DNA of 49,027 bases from NCBI GenBank assembly GCA_030849805.1, contig JASANZ010002122.1, forward strand, positions 1-49,027. The letters run 5' to 3'. Each line of letters starts with the position of its first letter. Within the stretch, counting starts at the first letter, position 1. The stretch is from Sergeia podlipaevii (Eukaryota; Euglenozoa; Kinetoplastea; Trypanosomatida; Trypanosomatidae). A program made the position numbers and the translations under genes. Positions 31,201-39,643 of the stretch are shown here, one piece after another. The notes below the pieces were generated by a model. The model had not been told where the DNA came from. It did no database searches and saw only the letters and a program-made list of their open reading frames with translations.

Positions 31201-34200
31201 GCTCGGGTGGCACAGTGCGTAAGTTCTTGAAGGCAGTGAGCAAGTTGATCAGTTGAGCAAGTATCTCACCCTGCAGCCGTTGCTTCTCAACCTTCTCAAG
31301 GTCTGCGGCAAGCGTTGCCGGTGTGCTGGTTGCCTCCTCCCCAGCACTTGTGGCAATAGTAGTACTAACTTCTGTACGCTGTGCCTCAAGCTCCTCCAAT
31401 ACCTTCTTCACAGACCTCGTAAGTGCTGCAGGTAACACCGTGCGAGAAAGCGTTTCATTGACAACGATGTTCTGCCGCTGCGTGAGTATCACCGCGACGT
31501 ACTCCATGAGCCGGAAGTATTCTCGAGTTTCCGTCAGGATCGGCTTCAGCAGGCGAACCAGCATGTGCACTCGAGCACTCGGGCGTGCGCTCGTCCAGCA
31601 ACACCACAGCAACTTACAGCAAGACTGCCGCAATGCATTCTGCAGAACCACGCTAGCGTGCTCAAGTGGGAATATACGGCCACAGCACACTTCACATATC
31701 CATGACATGAGGTGTGTGTGCACGCGTCGCTTCTTGCTCTCGTAGTACTCAATGCGGGAAAGCTCCTGCGCATGCGATGGGGGCATTCTTGTCTGTCCGG
31801 CATGCATTGTCGCTGCAGCCCTCGTGCTCCTGCTGCCATTGCGGTTTCCCACCCCTCCCCTTCCCCCTACCCGCCGAGCAGCTCGGCCACTGGCATCTCC
31901 CCCTTGATCTATATTAAAAGGAAGCACTGAGGCAGCCAACTGAAGAAAATCTGTGATTCGCAAGAAGGGATCCCCCTCGTCCCGGCTACCCTGGGCGATT
32001 GCGGGGACAACAGCGGTGTCCGAGTCATCCGAAGATGATGTTGCATCCTCTCCAGCCGACACAGTCGTTGCTCTTGTTGCTCTTGTTGCTGCTGCTGTGG
32101 TTGCTGTGGCTGCGGTGGCATGAGCCGAGGTCGTCGACGAGGGCTGCCGCATCACCACCTCAATCCCTTCGCCTGTGAACAAGTCGGTGCCGACCTCAGC
32201 AAGCTGCGAAATAGTGTCAATGTAAAGCTGTGGAGGCACGTCCAGCTCGGGTATGTTCGGCAGTACGTCAAAGACGAGGCAGAGGGTAGGGGTGGCATGG
32301 TTGATCCATGTGCTGGGCTGATAGGCCCCACGTACTGGAAGTTGTAAGAGGCTCTGTACAATGAGCAGGACTGTCGCTCCAATCCTGCGTCGGCGCTGCT
32401 CCAGCACGGACTGTAGAGTAGAATATCTTTCCGCAACTGCTGCAGTGATGGCAGATGCTGCGTTCGCTTCCAGTTGTGACATTTTTCTTTCCTCTTCCTC
32501 TTCTACATCAGCAGTGGCAGTCCTCCCATCCTTGCTCTGCTTCTTTTCAAAAGACAAGGTGGTGGTGGGTGTAGCGGATGCACTTGCTGTGGCACCACCT
32601 CCCCCACGTTGCTGAGGAAACGTAACGCGCAGAAGTTTCTCAATATTCTGCATCGTGAAGTGTACACACCTCGAGAACTCATGTCCGGTGGTGGATCCCG
32701 AATTCATCCAGGACCGCCGCTGCGAGCTGCATAAATGAAGAATAGACAGCAGCGTCGCGCAGCGTGCAAGCGCCTGCATGTCTACAAACATCGCAGGATG
32801 TGGTGGCGCAGTGGCGGGTGGCGACGCAGTGGCGCGTGGCGGCGTCGCTGGGGGGTGTGGCTGTGGTGAGGGAGAGTCCCCATAGGCAGCGCGCAGCACT
32901 TCCAAAGGGTCAATGCGGCTGATGTTGCTATCCTCGTCCCCGTGAACCGCATCCGTCGCAGGAAAAGACGCCACTGGTGAAAAAGCGCTCGCCCAAGATC
33001 CCTCCTCTGGCACCTTCTCCAACGTGCGCACAGTCTCACGGTATATGAGGTTGATGATTCGATTGGGGTCGATTGGTAAGTACTTGGAGCGATCCGAAGG
33101 AGCAAGACGCAGGCGAGTCCGCAAGGAGGTGCGCATGTCATTATATCCCCCGCCAAAACTCCTAAATGCAGACTGCATCTTTGCGTAGAAGGACGCAACC
33201 AAGTCCATAGGGGTGGCTATCGTCACCGTGTCCTCCTTGGCACAAGGGGTCGCGACATTGCCAGCTGCCGCTGCTCCACCTAATGAGCTGACGTTGTTGT
33301 TGTTGTTGTTGCTATTATTTTGACTGCTAGCGTTCGTGTCTTGCGCCGCATCTGCAGCCTCTCCAGAAACTGTTGCAGCTGCTGCCGGTGCAGTCGTCGT
33401 CGTGACGATGATAGGAATCTCCGGTGATACTTCCGTCGGCGAACCCGCCGCGCTGCCGCCTCCATCTACCTGAGAAGGCACGTTGAACTCGTAGGAGCGA
33501 AAGATAACGAGGTCATCTGAGGGACTCGCGGGCGAGGTGCTCACATCCCACCCCCCTGGCGCGGCTGACCGATAGTCATCCAGTCCGGCGCCGCCGCGGT
33601 TGCCAGGCATGCTCAAGCTGGTACCCGCGTCCCTGCTAGAGCGCTGGCTCCCCGCAGCAGAAGCGGACTCTCTGTTCTCAAAATCCGCCGCAATACACAC
33701 AAAAATGTTAATCAAGCCTTCAAAGATGGTAGTGCGTGCCTTGGTGAGCTGCGAGTTCGCTGGAAACACAGTCATAAAGGGCGGCTGAGTAATAAGATGT
33801 GTGAGCATCAGCGCATCGTGCGGCTGCAGCAAACTAGAAATGGGCGGTGATGACTGATTCCTGTCAGCGCCACCAGGACTGCTGCTTGTCCTTTGAGCGC
33901 AGGCAGTGTTGAGACGTCGCAGAATGCGCTCCGTGTACGTGTCCACCGCGCCAGAAAACAGTCCCAGGGAGCGATACGGAATGGCACTCATAAAATCGGA
34001 AAGAATGCGGCCGGTGAACTTGTTCGCAAGTGCAAGCGAAAGGGCCTGCACGTGCCTCACTGCCTTCATGTGCTGCAAGTGTCGCTCTCGCCGCTTCTCG
34101 ACTGCCTCCATGTTGTCGTCACTCTCTTCATCCTCCTCATCGCTGTCGTCATTGGTCTCAATGTCGATACTCATCAACTCCCACACCAGGCGCAGTGACG

Positions 34201-37200
34201 CACATAGAGAGGGACACATCACAGATTCCAAGGCGACCTGCAGTGCACGGCCGTGCCTTTCGTCGTCCCCGCTTCCACTCGGCTCTCCTCTTCGTAGCTG
34301 ATTGGACAAGAATAAGCCGAACTCAACGGCGACCTGCATCACGTTCATCAGCGACACCGCACAACTCTCCGCTTCGGCAATCGTGGCGACTTCGGGGTGT
34401 CTCACGAGTGCCCGCACGCGCCTTTCCACACTGTGTGTGATGCTCTTCGCTGCCATGGTGAGAGGCAGCACCAGCGCCGGCACGGAACGCATTAGTAAGC
34501 CCACGTCCTTGATCGCCGTCATCATCATGGTACCGTACCAGTCATCTGCGGAGGTGGAGTAGCGGCCATGAATGAGAATGCGATGCTGCTCTTGTGCGAG
34601 TGTGAGTGCGTTGTGGCTAGAGCCCTCAGCAGGAGGAGAAGAAAGCACACGGGCGAGCTCAGGAAGAGAAGCAGCAGTACCACTCCCACCGGGGCCGTGA
34701 TGATAGCTTCTACCATCTTTTGTGTTGACCCAGTTCACCACCTCCTCATCCGTGATCGCCTCCACCTCCAGCTGCAGAGCTGACATGGATGCCGATAGCC
34801 ACTCCGTGTGCTTTATAAAGATGCCTCTCACCGTCTCGTGTACCGTGAGGGCCTGTATGAGAGTAGGCAATACCAGGTTGCACACGACGTTAGCGATGCG
34901 CGTATCATCTGAGGGCACCAGGTTCGTCCAGGGCTCTGAAGGATCGAAGCGCAAAGGCTCTGTCATCGTCATTTCTCGCCGTCCCGCGTCGTCCTCGGGT
35001 GCCACACTAACGTTGCCACTTGCATTGTTGCCGATGCTGCTGTAGCTGCTGCTTTCCTTGATGAAGGGCGGATGGCGACTACTACTCGCATCACGACGGG
35101 TAGCCTCCAGCACTACCTGCACCACGCCGTGCTCCACGAGCGCGGGTGCGATGTCGCGCATGCTATGATGCGTGCAAGCCGCAAACAAGCCCATCGCACT
35201 CGCCGCCAGCGTCGCGTAACGCCTCTGTTTAAAAAGTGCATTCAGCTTCGTGCACAGAGCTACTCCACATATCGTGCCGTCCTCGTTGGTTGGTGGTGTA
35301 AGGAGGAAAGATACTGGATTTATGGTCGTGTGTGCGGTGCGGGAAACGCACAGGTGCAGAACATCCATGACGGTAATGATAGCCGTATAGGCCTTGAAAG
35401 AGAGCTCAAGCGGAGCCTCAAAATCAGCTACGGTAACACTGGACGTATTCTCCTGCTGCACAGGGAGTGCGGCAGCTCCCTCTCCTCTACTTTCCTCTTC
35501 TTGTTCTTCCTGTTGTGTCGCTGTGAGTACAGCTGTTGACGGCGGTGCTGGTGCTGCACCTACCGCGCTGCTGCTGCTGCTGCTGCTGCTGCTGTGATCC
35601 CCCACTTCGCCTCGCAAAATTGGATTCACGGCGGACTGTTCAGCTCGACCCTCCGCAGTGCTGGTGCTTTGACTATCTCGCCTCTTATGGGCCTCCTCTT
35701 CCTTCTCTATTGCCTCACTAGCGGGGGTCCGAGGACTCGACACTGCCTCGCGCCTAGTAGACACCGCTGGGATGAAATAATTGAGACACGCGCACATCGC
35801 GTTGATGAGGCCTGCGTCCAGGGCAGCAGTCAGCGCCTCCCCCTTGAGAACTGCGCCAAGCGTACGTACAGTGAGAGCCGGGTAGTACTCGGGGAACTGG
35901 GCCAAAACATCGCACATGAGCGCTATCCTTGCCTTATCTCCGCGTGAAAGACGGTCAAGCCCTGGCACCACCTGAGTAATGTGACTGTCTATAAGTAGCG
36001 CAAGCTGCCAGTACTGTGTGTAACAGGTGTAGTGCTCACGCGCAAAGCGACTGTTGCGCGGCACGCACGTGTGTGTGACGTTCCACAACGTGTTTGTGTT
36101 CGGCGCACGCACCGCGGTGGCGTAGTTCTTCGACATCACAGAGCGCCACATCGTGGAGATGTCGGAGATTGTCCCGACGAGGCAAGCGTACATCTCACGC
36201 ACCTGCGCGGCAGCCTCGGCGAGAGCAGCAGGAAATGGAGAAGCAAAGGCAGCACGGCTCCCCGTTACCTCGTCATCCTCTCCGCTTCTGAAGAAACTAC
36301 ACGCTGCTGGCAATTCCAAGTCGGCTGCCTGCTCGCTAAGAATGGTGGAAGCAATGTCCACACAGTCCCAGACAGTACTAAAGAACGTATACGCCGAGCT
36401 CGCCAGCACCACCTCTCGCTCCTGAGAAGTGAGCAGGCAGAAACTAACGATACGGCAGCGGGCCCACCACAAGATCGCCTCGATGTCCTGCGTGCACGCC
36501 CGCATGCTGTCAAGACACCCTTGTGCTACTTGTTCTAAGTCAAGACTGCGGTCGTCGTCTTCAGTGATAGAGCCCGCGGCAAAGGCCTTCCTCGTTGAAA
36601 TGCACGTGGCCTCTAGAGGGATATCTAGCGTAAATACTTTTCCACTCCCTCCCCCCACAGCGGATGATGTTGCTGCTGCTGCTGCACTGTCCTTGCGCGT
36701 CTCTCCTCCAGTGTACGACACGGTGTTCTGATTGTCGGAGCCAGCGTGCATGGCGGCCGCCTCGAGAAGCTCCGCCTTGGCCTTCTTATACATGGCCCAG
36801 TACGCCTCCACAATCTCCAGTAGCGTCACGGAGGAGCCCCAGCCATGTGCGATAACGTGCATGATCGGCATGCCCTGCTGCACGCGCGGGGGGAGGTAAG
36901 GGTGCCGGCAGTTCAACAGTAGGCCTAAATAGATAACGGAAGGGTCCGCACAGAGCATCAGGCGAGCAGTTGCATTCACCTCTGGCGAGAAGGGTGGTCG
37001 TGTCACGCGGTATGGCGCACAGAGGGCGATAGTGAGAGTGAGAATAGACTTGAGGTTGTGCTTGTGCACGGTGCACTCCGCCTCACTCTCGGTAGCGGCA
37101 CCGTCTCTCTCTGCTGCTGCTGCTGCTTCCTCCTCTACCTCTTCTCCAGCAAGATGCTTCTTCTCCTCCCCTCCTGCCTCAGCAGTAGCAGCGGCTGCCG

Positions 37201-37693
37201 ACATGTTTGTGAGGGCGGTTTGATGCCGCTTCCACCTGCTATTAAGAAAGCGGCGTGCGTACGTTGACCACCACTTGGAGGCAGCATCCCGAAGACTCTT
37301 GCCGAAGACGGAGGAAGGGGAGTCGCACACCACAGAGAAGAAGACTGGGTCAGTGAGCATCTCACTAAAGACCTCAGGGACGCGCGCAACGAGGGTCTTA
37401 CAGTCCCGTAGAAGAAGCGTGTAGTGCTTCAGGCAAGGATGCCGTGAGATGGTTGGGATAGACGGGAACACATCTCGCGGCTGTGAGCTGCGGCTTCCGC
37501 CCCCGCTGTACGCCCGCTGGGAAAGGGCGACACCATTCATCGCGTTCTCGATGAGGTCGCTCAGTTCGGAGGTGTCACCAGGATTCCCAAACCGGAGCAC
37601 TTGTGGTTGATTGTCATCGGAGAATATCAACGCAAATGCATCTTGATCCTCTAAGGAGCCAAGTTCTGAGGCAAAGTGAGAAAATATATTCAT
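22232..37693 (-). CDS. Giant HECT-type E3 ubiquitin ligase (HUWE1/Tom1/UPL1-2 type)
   Basis: An intron-free frame of 5,153 residues. The C-terminal HECT domain (about 4790-5153) has RFRGEEGTDAGGLTREWF, the LPQAHTCFNKIDLP active site (C5120) and a Phe four residues from the end, as in active HECT ligases. It takes ubiquitin from an E2 onto C5120 and passes it to substrates. The N-terminal half is helical and armadillo-like, as in HUWE1/Tom1 (DUF908/DUF913 type). Other elements: a CCCH zinc-finger pattern (C2174, C2186, C2192, H2196), a very acidic region (about 3310-3505) as in Tom1/HUWE1, one or two ubiquitin-binding UBM-like motifs (IDPLFLVELPGEVRSEIV near 3750 and FLSRMPEETQQDI near 3790), and a ZZ-like Cys cluster (4354-4380). 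Poly-Ser, poly-Asn, poly-Gly and poly-Ala runs are scattered through it. I did not see WWE or UBA domains with confidence. It is probably nuclear and cytosolic, acting in quality control; substrates are unknown. Confidence 0.96.
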   Translation of the reverse strand: MNIFSHFASELGSLEDQDAFALIFSDDNQPQVLRFGNPGDTSELSDLIENAMNGVALSQRAYSGGGSRSSQPRDVFPSIPTISRHPCLKHYTLLLRDCKTLVARVPEVFSEMLTDPVFFSVVCDSPSSVFGKSLRDAASKWWSTYARRFLNSRWKRHQTALTNMSAAAATAEAGGEEKKHLAGEEVEEEAAAAAERDGAATESEAECTVHKHNLKSILTLTIALCAPYRVTRPPFSPEVNATARLMLCADPSVIYLGLLLNCRHPYLPPRVQQGMPIMHVIAHGWGSSVTLLEIVEAYWAMYKKAKAELLEAAAMHAGSDNQNTVSYTGGETRKDSAAAAATSSAVGGGSGKVFTLDIPLEATCISTRKAFAAGSITEDDDRSLDLEQVAQGCLDSMRACTQDIEAILWWARCRIVSFCLLTSQEREVVLASSAYTFFSTVWDCVDIASTILSEQAADLELPAACSFFRSGEDDEVTGSRAAFASPFPAALAEAAAQVREMYACLVGTISDISTMWRSVMSKNYATAVRAPNTNTLWNVTHTCVPRNSRFAREHYTCYTQYWQLALLIDSHITQVVPGLDRLSRGDKARIALMCDVLAQFPEYYPALTVRTLGAVLKGEALTAALDAGLINAMCACLNYFIPAVSTRREAVSSPRTPASEAIEKEEEAHKRRDSQSTSTAEGRAEQSAVNPILRGEVGDHSSSSSSSSSAVGAAPAPPSTAVLTATQQEEQEEESRGEGAAALPVQQENTSSVTVADFEAPLELSFKAYTAIITVMDVLHLCVSRTAHTTINPVSFLLTPPTNEDGTICGVALCTKLNALFKQRRYATLAASAMGLFAACTHHSMRDIAPALVEHGVVQVVLEATRRDASSSRHPPFIKESSSYSSIGNNASGNVSVAPEDDAGRREMTMTEPLRFDPSEPWTNLVPSDDTRIANVVCNLVLPTLIQALTVHETVRGIFIKHTEWLSASMSALQLEVEAITDEEVVNWVNTKDGRSYHHGPGGSGTAASLPELARVLSSPPAEGSSHNALTLAQEQHRILIHGRYSTSADDWYGTMMMTAIKDVGLLMRSVPALVLPLTMAAKSITHSVERRVRALVRHPEVATIAEAESCAVSLMNVMQVAVEFGLFLSNQLRRGEPSGSGDDERHGRALQVALESVMCPSLCASLRLVWELMSIDIETNDDSDEEDEESDDNMEAVEKRRERHLQHMKAVRHVQALSLALANKFTGRILSDFMSAIPYRSLGLFSGAVDTYTERILRRLNTACAQRTSSSPGGADRNQSSPPISSLLQPHDALMLTHLITQPPFMTVFPANSQLTKARTTIFEGLINIFVCIAADFENRESASAAGSQRSSRDAGTSLSMPGNRGGAGLDDYRSAAPGGWDVSTSPASPSDDLVIFRSYEFNVPSQVDGGGSAAGSPTEVSPEIPIIVTTTTAPAAAATVSGEAADAAQDTNASSQNNSNNNNNNVSSLGGAAAAGNVATPCAKEDTVTIATPMDLVASFYAKMQSAFRSFGGGYNDMRTSLRTRLRLAPSDRSKYLPIDPNRIINLIYRETVRTLEKVPEEGSWASAFSPVASFPATDAVHGDEDSNISRIDPLEVLRAAYGDSPSPQPHPPATPPRATASPPATAPPHPAMFVDMQALARCATLLSILHLCSSQRRSWMNSGSTTGHEFSRCVHFTMQNIEKLLRVTFPQQRGGGGATASASATPTTTLSFEKKQSKDGRTATADVEEEEERKMSQLEANAASAITAAVAERYSTLQSVLEQRRRRIGATVLLIVQSLLQLPVRGAYQPSTWINHATPTLCLVFDVLPNIPELDVPPQLYIDTISQLAEVGTDLFTGEGIEVVMRQPSSTTSAHATAATATTAAATRATRATTVSAGEDATSSSDDSDTAVVPAIAQGSRDEGDPFLRITDFLQLAASVLPFNIDQGGDASGRAARRVGGRGGVGNRNGSRSTRAAATMHAGQTRMPPSHAQELSRIEYYESKKRRVHTHLMSWICEVCCGRIFPLEHASVVLQNALRQSCCKLLWCCWTSARPSARVHMLVRLLKPILTETREYFRLMEYVAVILTQRQNIVVNETLSRTVLPAALTRSVKKVLEELEAQRTEVSTTIATSAGEEATSTPATLAADLEKVEKQRLQGEILAQLINLLTAFKNLRTVPPEQVADRRVRVCHHFNATTPPGFCWFGHHCDCLHPVPWRSLSQNMSSVAASEQRVYTLDDSQIQSIELVLDMLGGLGFPTPLVTAPERTNDEPVMAAVEDEEEGRTLLPQQETMMATPIPPPPPQSQRQRFPFIQQEYPEGEELDAGEDAHALLNPVFATLAESYNAALSQDAAFPTLLEMRRQLLEPFRSSNRPRSAAEPANRLLQPDGGVAAGGGGGGGGLHSQLHQNPFLLPRVGKYVLPDVTLADKEQQEIALRSCLTPNVSLLSGGVAAEVIDLLLHTISAIPDTSCTATTTTTTGALGSTSSNRYMDPSASSISFRGQSTSPPGYYSQRLSELSRLDRVRELAESVRINAVRALAIATGTPFDGREPVTAAAMQNHDVDAAETEAGGMGSMSPSSIAAQQVPLPLLTVMLLTQLLHRNYKVFLRRVFLRMREDRTFFPRICQYILQDCVLQRKDNMGIELLCMILDDVQRAEALVHHRMAEVVRECVSKRIAVCLDDEQYAEFMEKHHCTEPQAKCAEEGHPPVPAYRRYMVPLTAMMAAKNNALSHYPLSFISALQQCCEVRWVTSKVPGVSTNAWVGVWVQPSLPSLATFYAASSSAQDDANFWEEQPAAAVAATASSTAEDAPAPATAAAGTAGPHGCSHLQLKRLQREALEHTLNELAQCMRLKRVSHKGVTCVLDALAERPSILQHICTSSFTVPVPDEFATISVCAGAATGVASAATTTTTTIASQQHQQRHHQLPPQQLHQQLREYSTSMAAATGRGGAAAAAAAHAQAPLPVTLPISVPTYLSLALYFNGDSQDFPSSFFSAVAQRSPSRFATDMATVLRCALNVLEQITSKQYRHPAAAPLSPRSHRPKSTSERRKKASLSARRSDASSHHSSSEDATASCNSLLPAAAASLQSDTAYEKLRSQLCRFVCVVMHILRKSLVLADSSASALEQCEELRRRGGLELLYAVVRNRCCENERDGTTMLLLLRRLLMSEKIGGGSNSGSAESAEDNQRATTLSGDVAVSSASGGATRGDSTAAAAARRPSPLHTLLLAAAPVNSGDGDELAARAALAEGQLTDAHGRDRQLALPSPLLQYHQHQQHQHNATNGNDEPPETPLTILRPADVLSDRRLAQEDRLITPRDGNMLSMLGSLQVPALQVVEDVEDVEDEVDHMDEEEEISYEDVANDDDGDEGENGGGARRRRWVMARVLQHLAPGDVANMLSHLIDDEEDEEEDEENDDGEETEEEDTEDGENTESSDLTSYVHDTDEEPAASGTGDGDDEWTSVHDDEEEEEIEEDEETDEYDVIDDINMETYGAEGMEDEEVDEEEDYDFDYADEMSQELWRGTAAFQPHLGIHSAWHTTNMLSNTNSRFQQDLTMAGRLSGGGTAVSNAVELSVFACIFEIVARRLGVVRTVNTAKATTMAPVLRASEMEASVTPPATPPPASPAPEVVEEEAAALVAAVAPGVDMTIASQLLSLFADSQPAQPAQPPVTVVHEGATSEETSVGDVHASGANDDDSTSTSPSASSDGGVHATQEDAHRRAVRESSAVAAERVADPTTTTTTTDGDGAEAAGTSSTVQRSQPWEGSIDPLFLVELPGEVRSEIVFNSMELIRGDTEYERFGRRTRIVPEFLSRMPEETQQDIMNIEERWVRVSGSGQNESAHELFTILQSVDGDVRRDVLLSCNLDDLREYPELFAQAQQYREEARQLAEQQQQQRRQEVQQRLQALDAARATRAVTHETVNMPADIDVTDPWDGIANEEGYPYYASAPGGGGGGGGGGHPPQYAQPRIGSEEFLTRYTYPQALRSAITSMSTMLHRDEDTSVAAAATSTVSRGRVRPRAPRARPIEDTIVPLPIMSASEAVAGDPLIRVTSYGVSSRAVRSERAAHDADDVPPPAPTTITTSAMAKREETAAATAGSDQNRAAVVPLRVPTDVLGLCISQLRLLQASSSRAASMARQNTPLFETQLVAFLRALCVDAESSAEVVKMLLLTPFTLSTVAAAVAAVGGVEATHDPLAFVASVTEAMSAEAAKGDTGATLTAQRSHIGFISLVLTVLYHLTNTTRNVAMAFLLLPDSPEYYSAGDGPSAMSPYPAVDSPLTQREKAFSSCSIFALLTRVVTPHIHEKVIRDLFRCILRTLSKVLTSLETADVPIAGETELKNEPLSDAIIEHPRHSHRLQWRNVRNFMQYTNGFVCNICGLNPTDNCSFHCHLCTFDLCATCALRRRTLTEDRRWVRRSAYYMLGAQKMISAALELLRNRRCDQDVAAAVATLISRGIVESGHRDGHVGGFGGGGVVAIMGPPSFPTASPSSTTTAIYLVEQALADVARRCVSEIRTCRKAFKEALQQHLAQAPTTTGAGATSSSTAPGTSAAAPAASLTFPSVVIPEGFVFSTDAAIMMLYHMNIPSSVDDSTRLLFLPYSETARPEPRDLTLLWHAVPLYLEDVTRVLQRLPEGTLVPLPPSVLHLMLGYCQYYLSESRLAAMSASASTLASSRTNLKGETERFMVDTTRDPSLLSDSAAAAAAAAAAAATAAAGTSAAPSLGGGGVAAASLSSAAAGGGGGHPAIRGGAERQEERRRLPRAIRRFLEANRATLNTLLYWNAGLLNNEFAFLKSEPSLIDFSFKLNDFRASVDTHKGPRITLTIDRTRCLLDSFKEMQKVKSFNGPLQIRFRGEEGTDAGGLTREWFHLLSEEIVNESYALFIHSKEGLTYQPNPLSDVNASHLEYFHFAGVAIGLAVANNVPIDIHFTRAVYRHMIGIEPVFEDLESVDPELYASLKWALANDVTDLGLTFSVNYERFGVVQEDELIPNGKDTAVTNSTKFRYVRLLCEFYMTKRIEPQLREFLQGFYAVIPRGSILCFTEQELELLICGMPDIDIEDLRANTVYEGYTSTSPQIRWFWETVASMSKEDRANLLQFTTGASKVPHGGFSNLVSSGGQRQKFTVCRWEGNPELLPQAHTCFNKIDLPEYPTAEALREKLMIAITFGSMGFTMM

Positions 37694-37760
37694 ATTCCTC
37701 CGCGTCCTTTACCTTTTTTTTTTGGATAATAATTGTGGTTAATGATGAACCTTGTGATTG

Positions 37761-37785
37761 CTTCGTAGAGAGAGAGAACAGAACA
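37761..37785 (-). promoter_or_regulatory. Possible trans-splice acceptor for the HECT ligase
   Basis: The minus strand reads TTTGTTCTGTTCTCTCTCTCTACGAAG, with the AG at 37761-37762 about 67 bases upstream of the ATG at 37693. The tract is good, but an A-rich tail precedes the AG. Confidence 0.45.
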
Positions 37786-38097
37786 AACAAAAGTATAAAA
37801 AAAACTACTCTCGTCTTTTTTTTTTTTTCGAAGCTATTGGTGCACGCGTTCTTCGCCTTTTTTTTCTTGTATACTATATATCTGCCTATTTGTGGTAGCG
37901 ATTGTTGTTGTTGTTGATGATGTTGTTTTCGCTCTTCTCTTCTGGTAAATGCGATACAGAGATAGTTATCTTTGTATAGTTACCCCCAAACACAAGAATA
38001 CACACAGGATGCGCAAATGGAACACAAATAGTTGTCTCTCACTCTCTCTCTCTCTCTTTTTCCCCCTTCTTCTTCACAAACAACTCTTCTTCGCAGC

Positions 38098-38124
38098 TAT
38101 ATATATATATATATATATATATAT
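38098..38124. repeat. (AT)n microsatellite
   Basis: Thirteen AT units in intergenic DNA. Confidence 0.9.
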
Positions 38125-38572
38125 GATAAAAGAGATGTAACGAAAAAAGAAAGCAAAATCAAAAAAAAAAATTGTATATATAGAATCGCAAAAAAAAACC
38201 CACAATTACGTCTGATGTATGTGCTTCCTGCTCAATCTGCAAACAACAAAAACTTTCTTCACTCTGTAAACAACAACAAAAAATAAAAAAAAAATGATAA
38301 GGCTTGGAACAAAAATTCCAATCGCCTTTCCTAGCGTTGACAGTCTTTTCTTTTCAATTCTTCTTTTTGTTGTTGTTGTTGTTCCCCTTCTTTCTCTTTG
38401 AGCAATTGAGCAAAGAATATAAATATAAGTAAACTCTGGTGCGCTGTGCTCAGCCGAGTGCCTTCCTTCTGCTTTCGTTTTGGTTTTTCTTTATAAAAAA
38501 AAAAAAGAAAAAAAGCTTTCTCTCTAAAGAGGGGGGGGACACAATCCAAAGTGTGACTCCTAAATTTGTAAG

Positions 38573-38606
38573 CACACACACACACACACACACACGCACA
38601 CACACA
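38573..38606. repeat. (CA)n microsatellite with one interruption
   Basis: About 16 CA units interrupted once by CG. Confidence 0.9.
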
Positions 38607-39149
38607 GGCGCAATGTAGAGCAACTAGTCCTAAACAAAATTTCGTACTTCGATTGCAAGAAAAGGAAAAGAAAAGGTATTTTTTCTCTTTAAAAAAAAAA
38701 AAGAAAAAGATCTCTGGATGATAAAGGAAAATATTGAAAGACAAAAAAAAAATGTATATATATATAACAGCTCCTCAGAGCCAAGAACTGCTGTGATATA
38801 GACAAATAAACGTTCTATTTAAACTAATACTATTTTTTTTCTATGTGTTGAGCAATTGGTATATATATATACATATATAACAAGCGATTTTCACATGATA
38901 TTTAAATATATGTAGAAAGTGTAAAAAGAGAGAGAGGGGGAAAAAATGATAGTAAAAAAAAAGTGCAGAAATACTCAAGAGCATCAAATGTCAATCGCCC
39001 ACAAGAAAAAGTGGTGTACAAAGTGATACATAAATGCCCTGTGTCAGAAAAGCGGTGGAGGGAGGGAAAAAAAAAAAAATCGTCTCTTGATCCATCCAAA
39101 CCATGTTTTTGTTGTTGTTAGTGTCGCCGCTTACCATCATAGCATGTGC

Positions 39150-39174
39150 AATAATAATAATAATAATAATAATA
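39150..39174. repeat. (AAT)n microsatellite
   Basis: Eight trinucleotide units. Confidence 0.9.
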
Positions 39175-39643
39175 AAACGATAAATCTGTCGAGTCTCCAC
39201 ACAGTTCCATTCGTATTCTTTTATGCTTTCTTCTTTCCTTATTCCTTCACTTATAGACTGCACCGAGTCATATGCGCACACACACACAGGGGAGAGGAGA
39301 GAAAGAAAAAAAAAAGATGAGATGAGAAAGAAACAATACATGCTCCGTCTCCGCTATCTCGCTCCTCAGCGCAAGGTTCTATCGAATGATTCCTCCCATG
39401 GTCTCCCACACCCCTATCCACTCAAGAAGGTAGAAAATGAAGAGAGAAGAAAGAGGGAGAGACTTCGTCTGTGTAGATGTAACGCATGGCTCTGCAAGCG
39501 AATCCGCCTGCCCGATTGTGTTTACATATGTATGTGTGTGTGTGTGTGCGTATCTTTTCACCCCTCCCTCATCAATAGCGCAGAGACATTCTTCTCTCTC
39601 TTTCTCCTCCCCCTCTCCCCCTCTCTTGTTTCTTCCTGCTGCC

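Larger units (their letters stand above)
37694..39643. other. Intergenic region, EMC8/9 to HECT ligase
   Basis: 1.95 kb without a supported gene. It has TTG and AT repeats near 37902-37925 and 38098-38124, an AC repeat at 38573-38606, an AAT repeat at 39150-39174 and many poly-A runs. A minus-strand frame at 38331-38744 has Phe, Lys, Cys-Val and Gln runs from these repeats and is rejected. Confidence 0.6.
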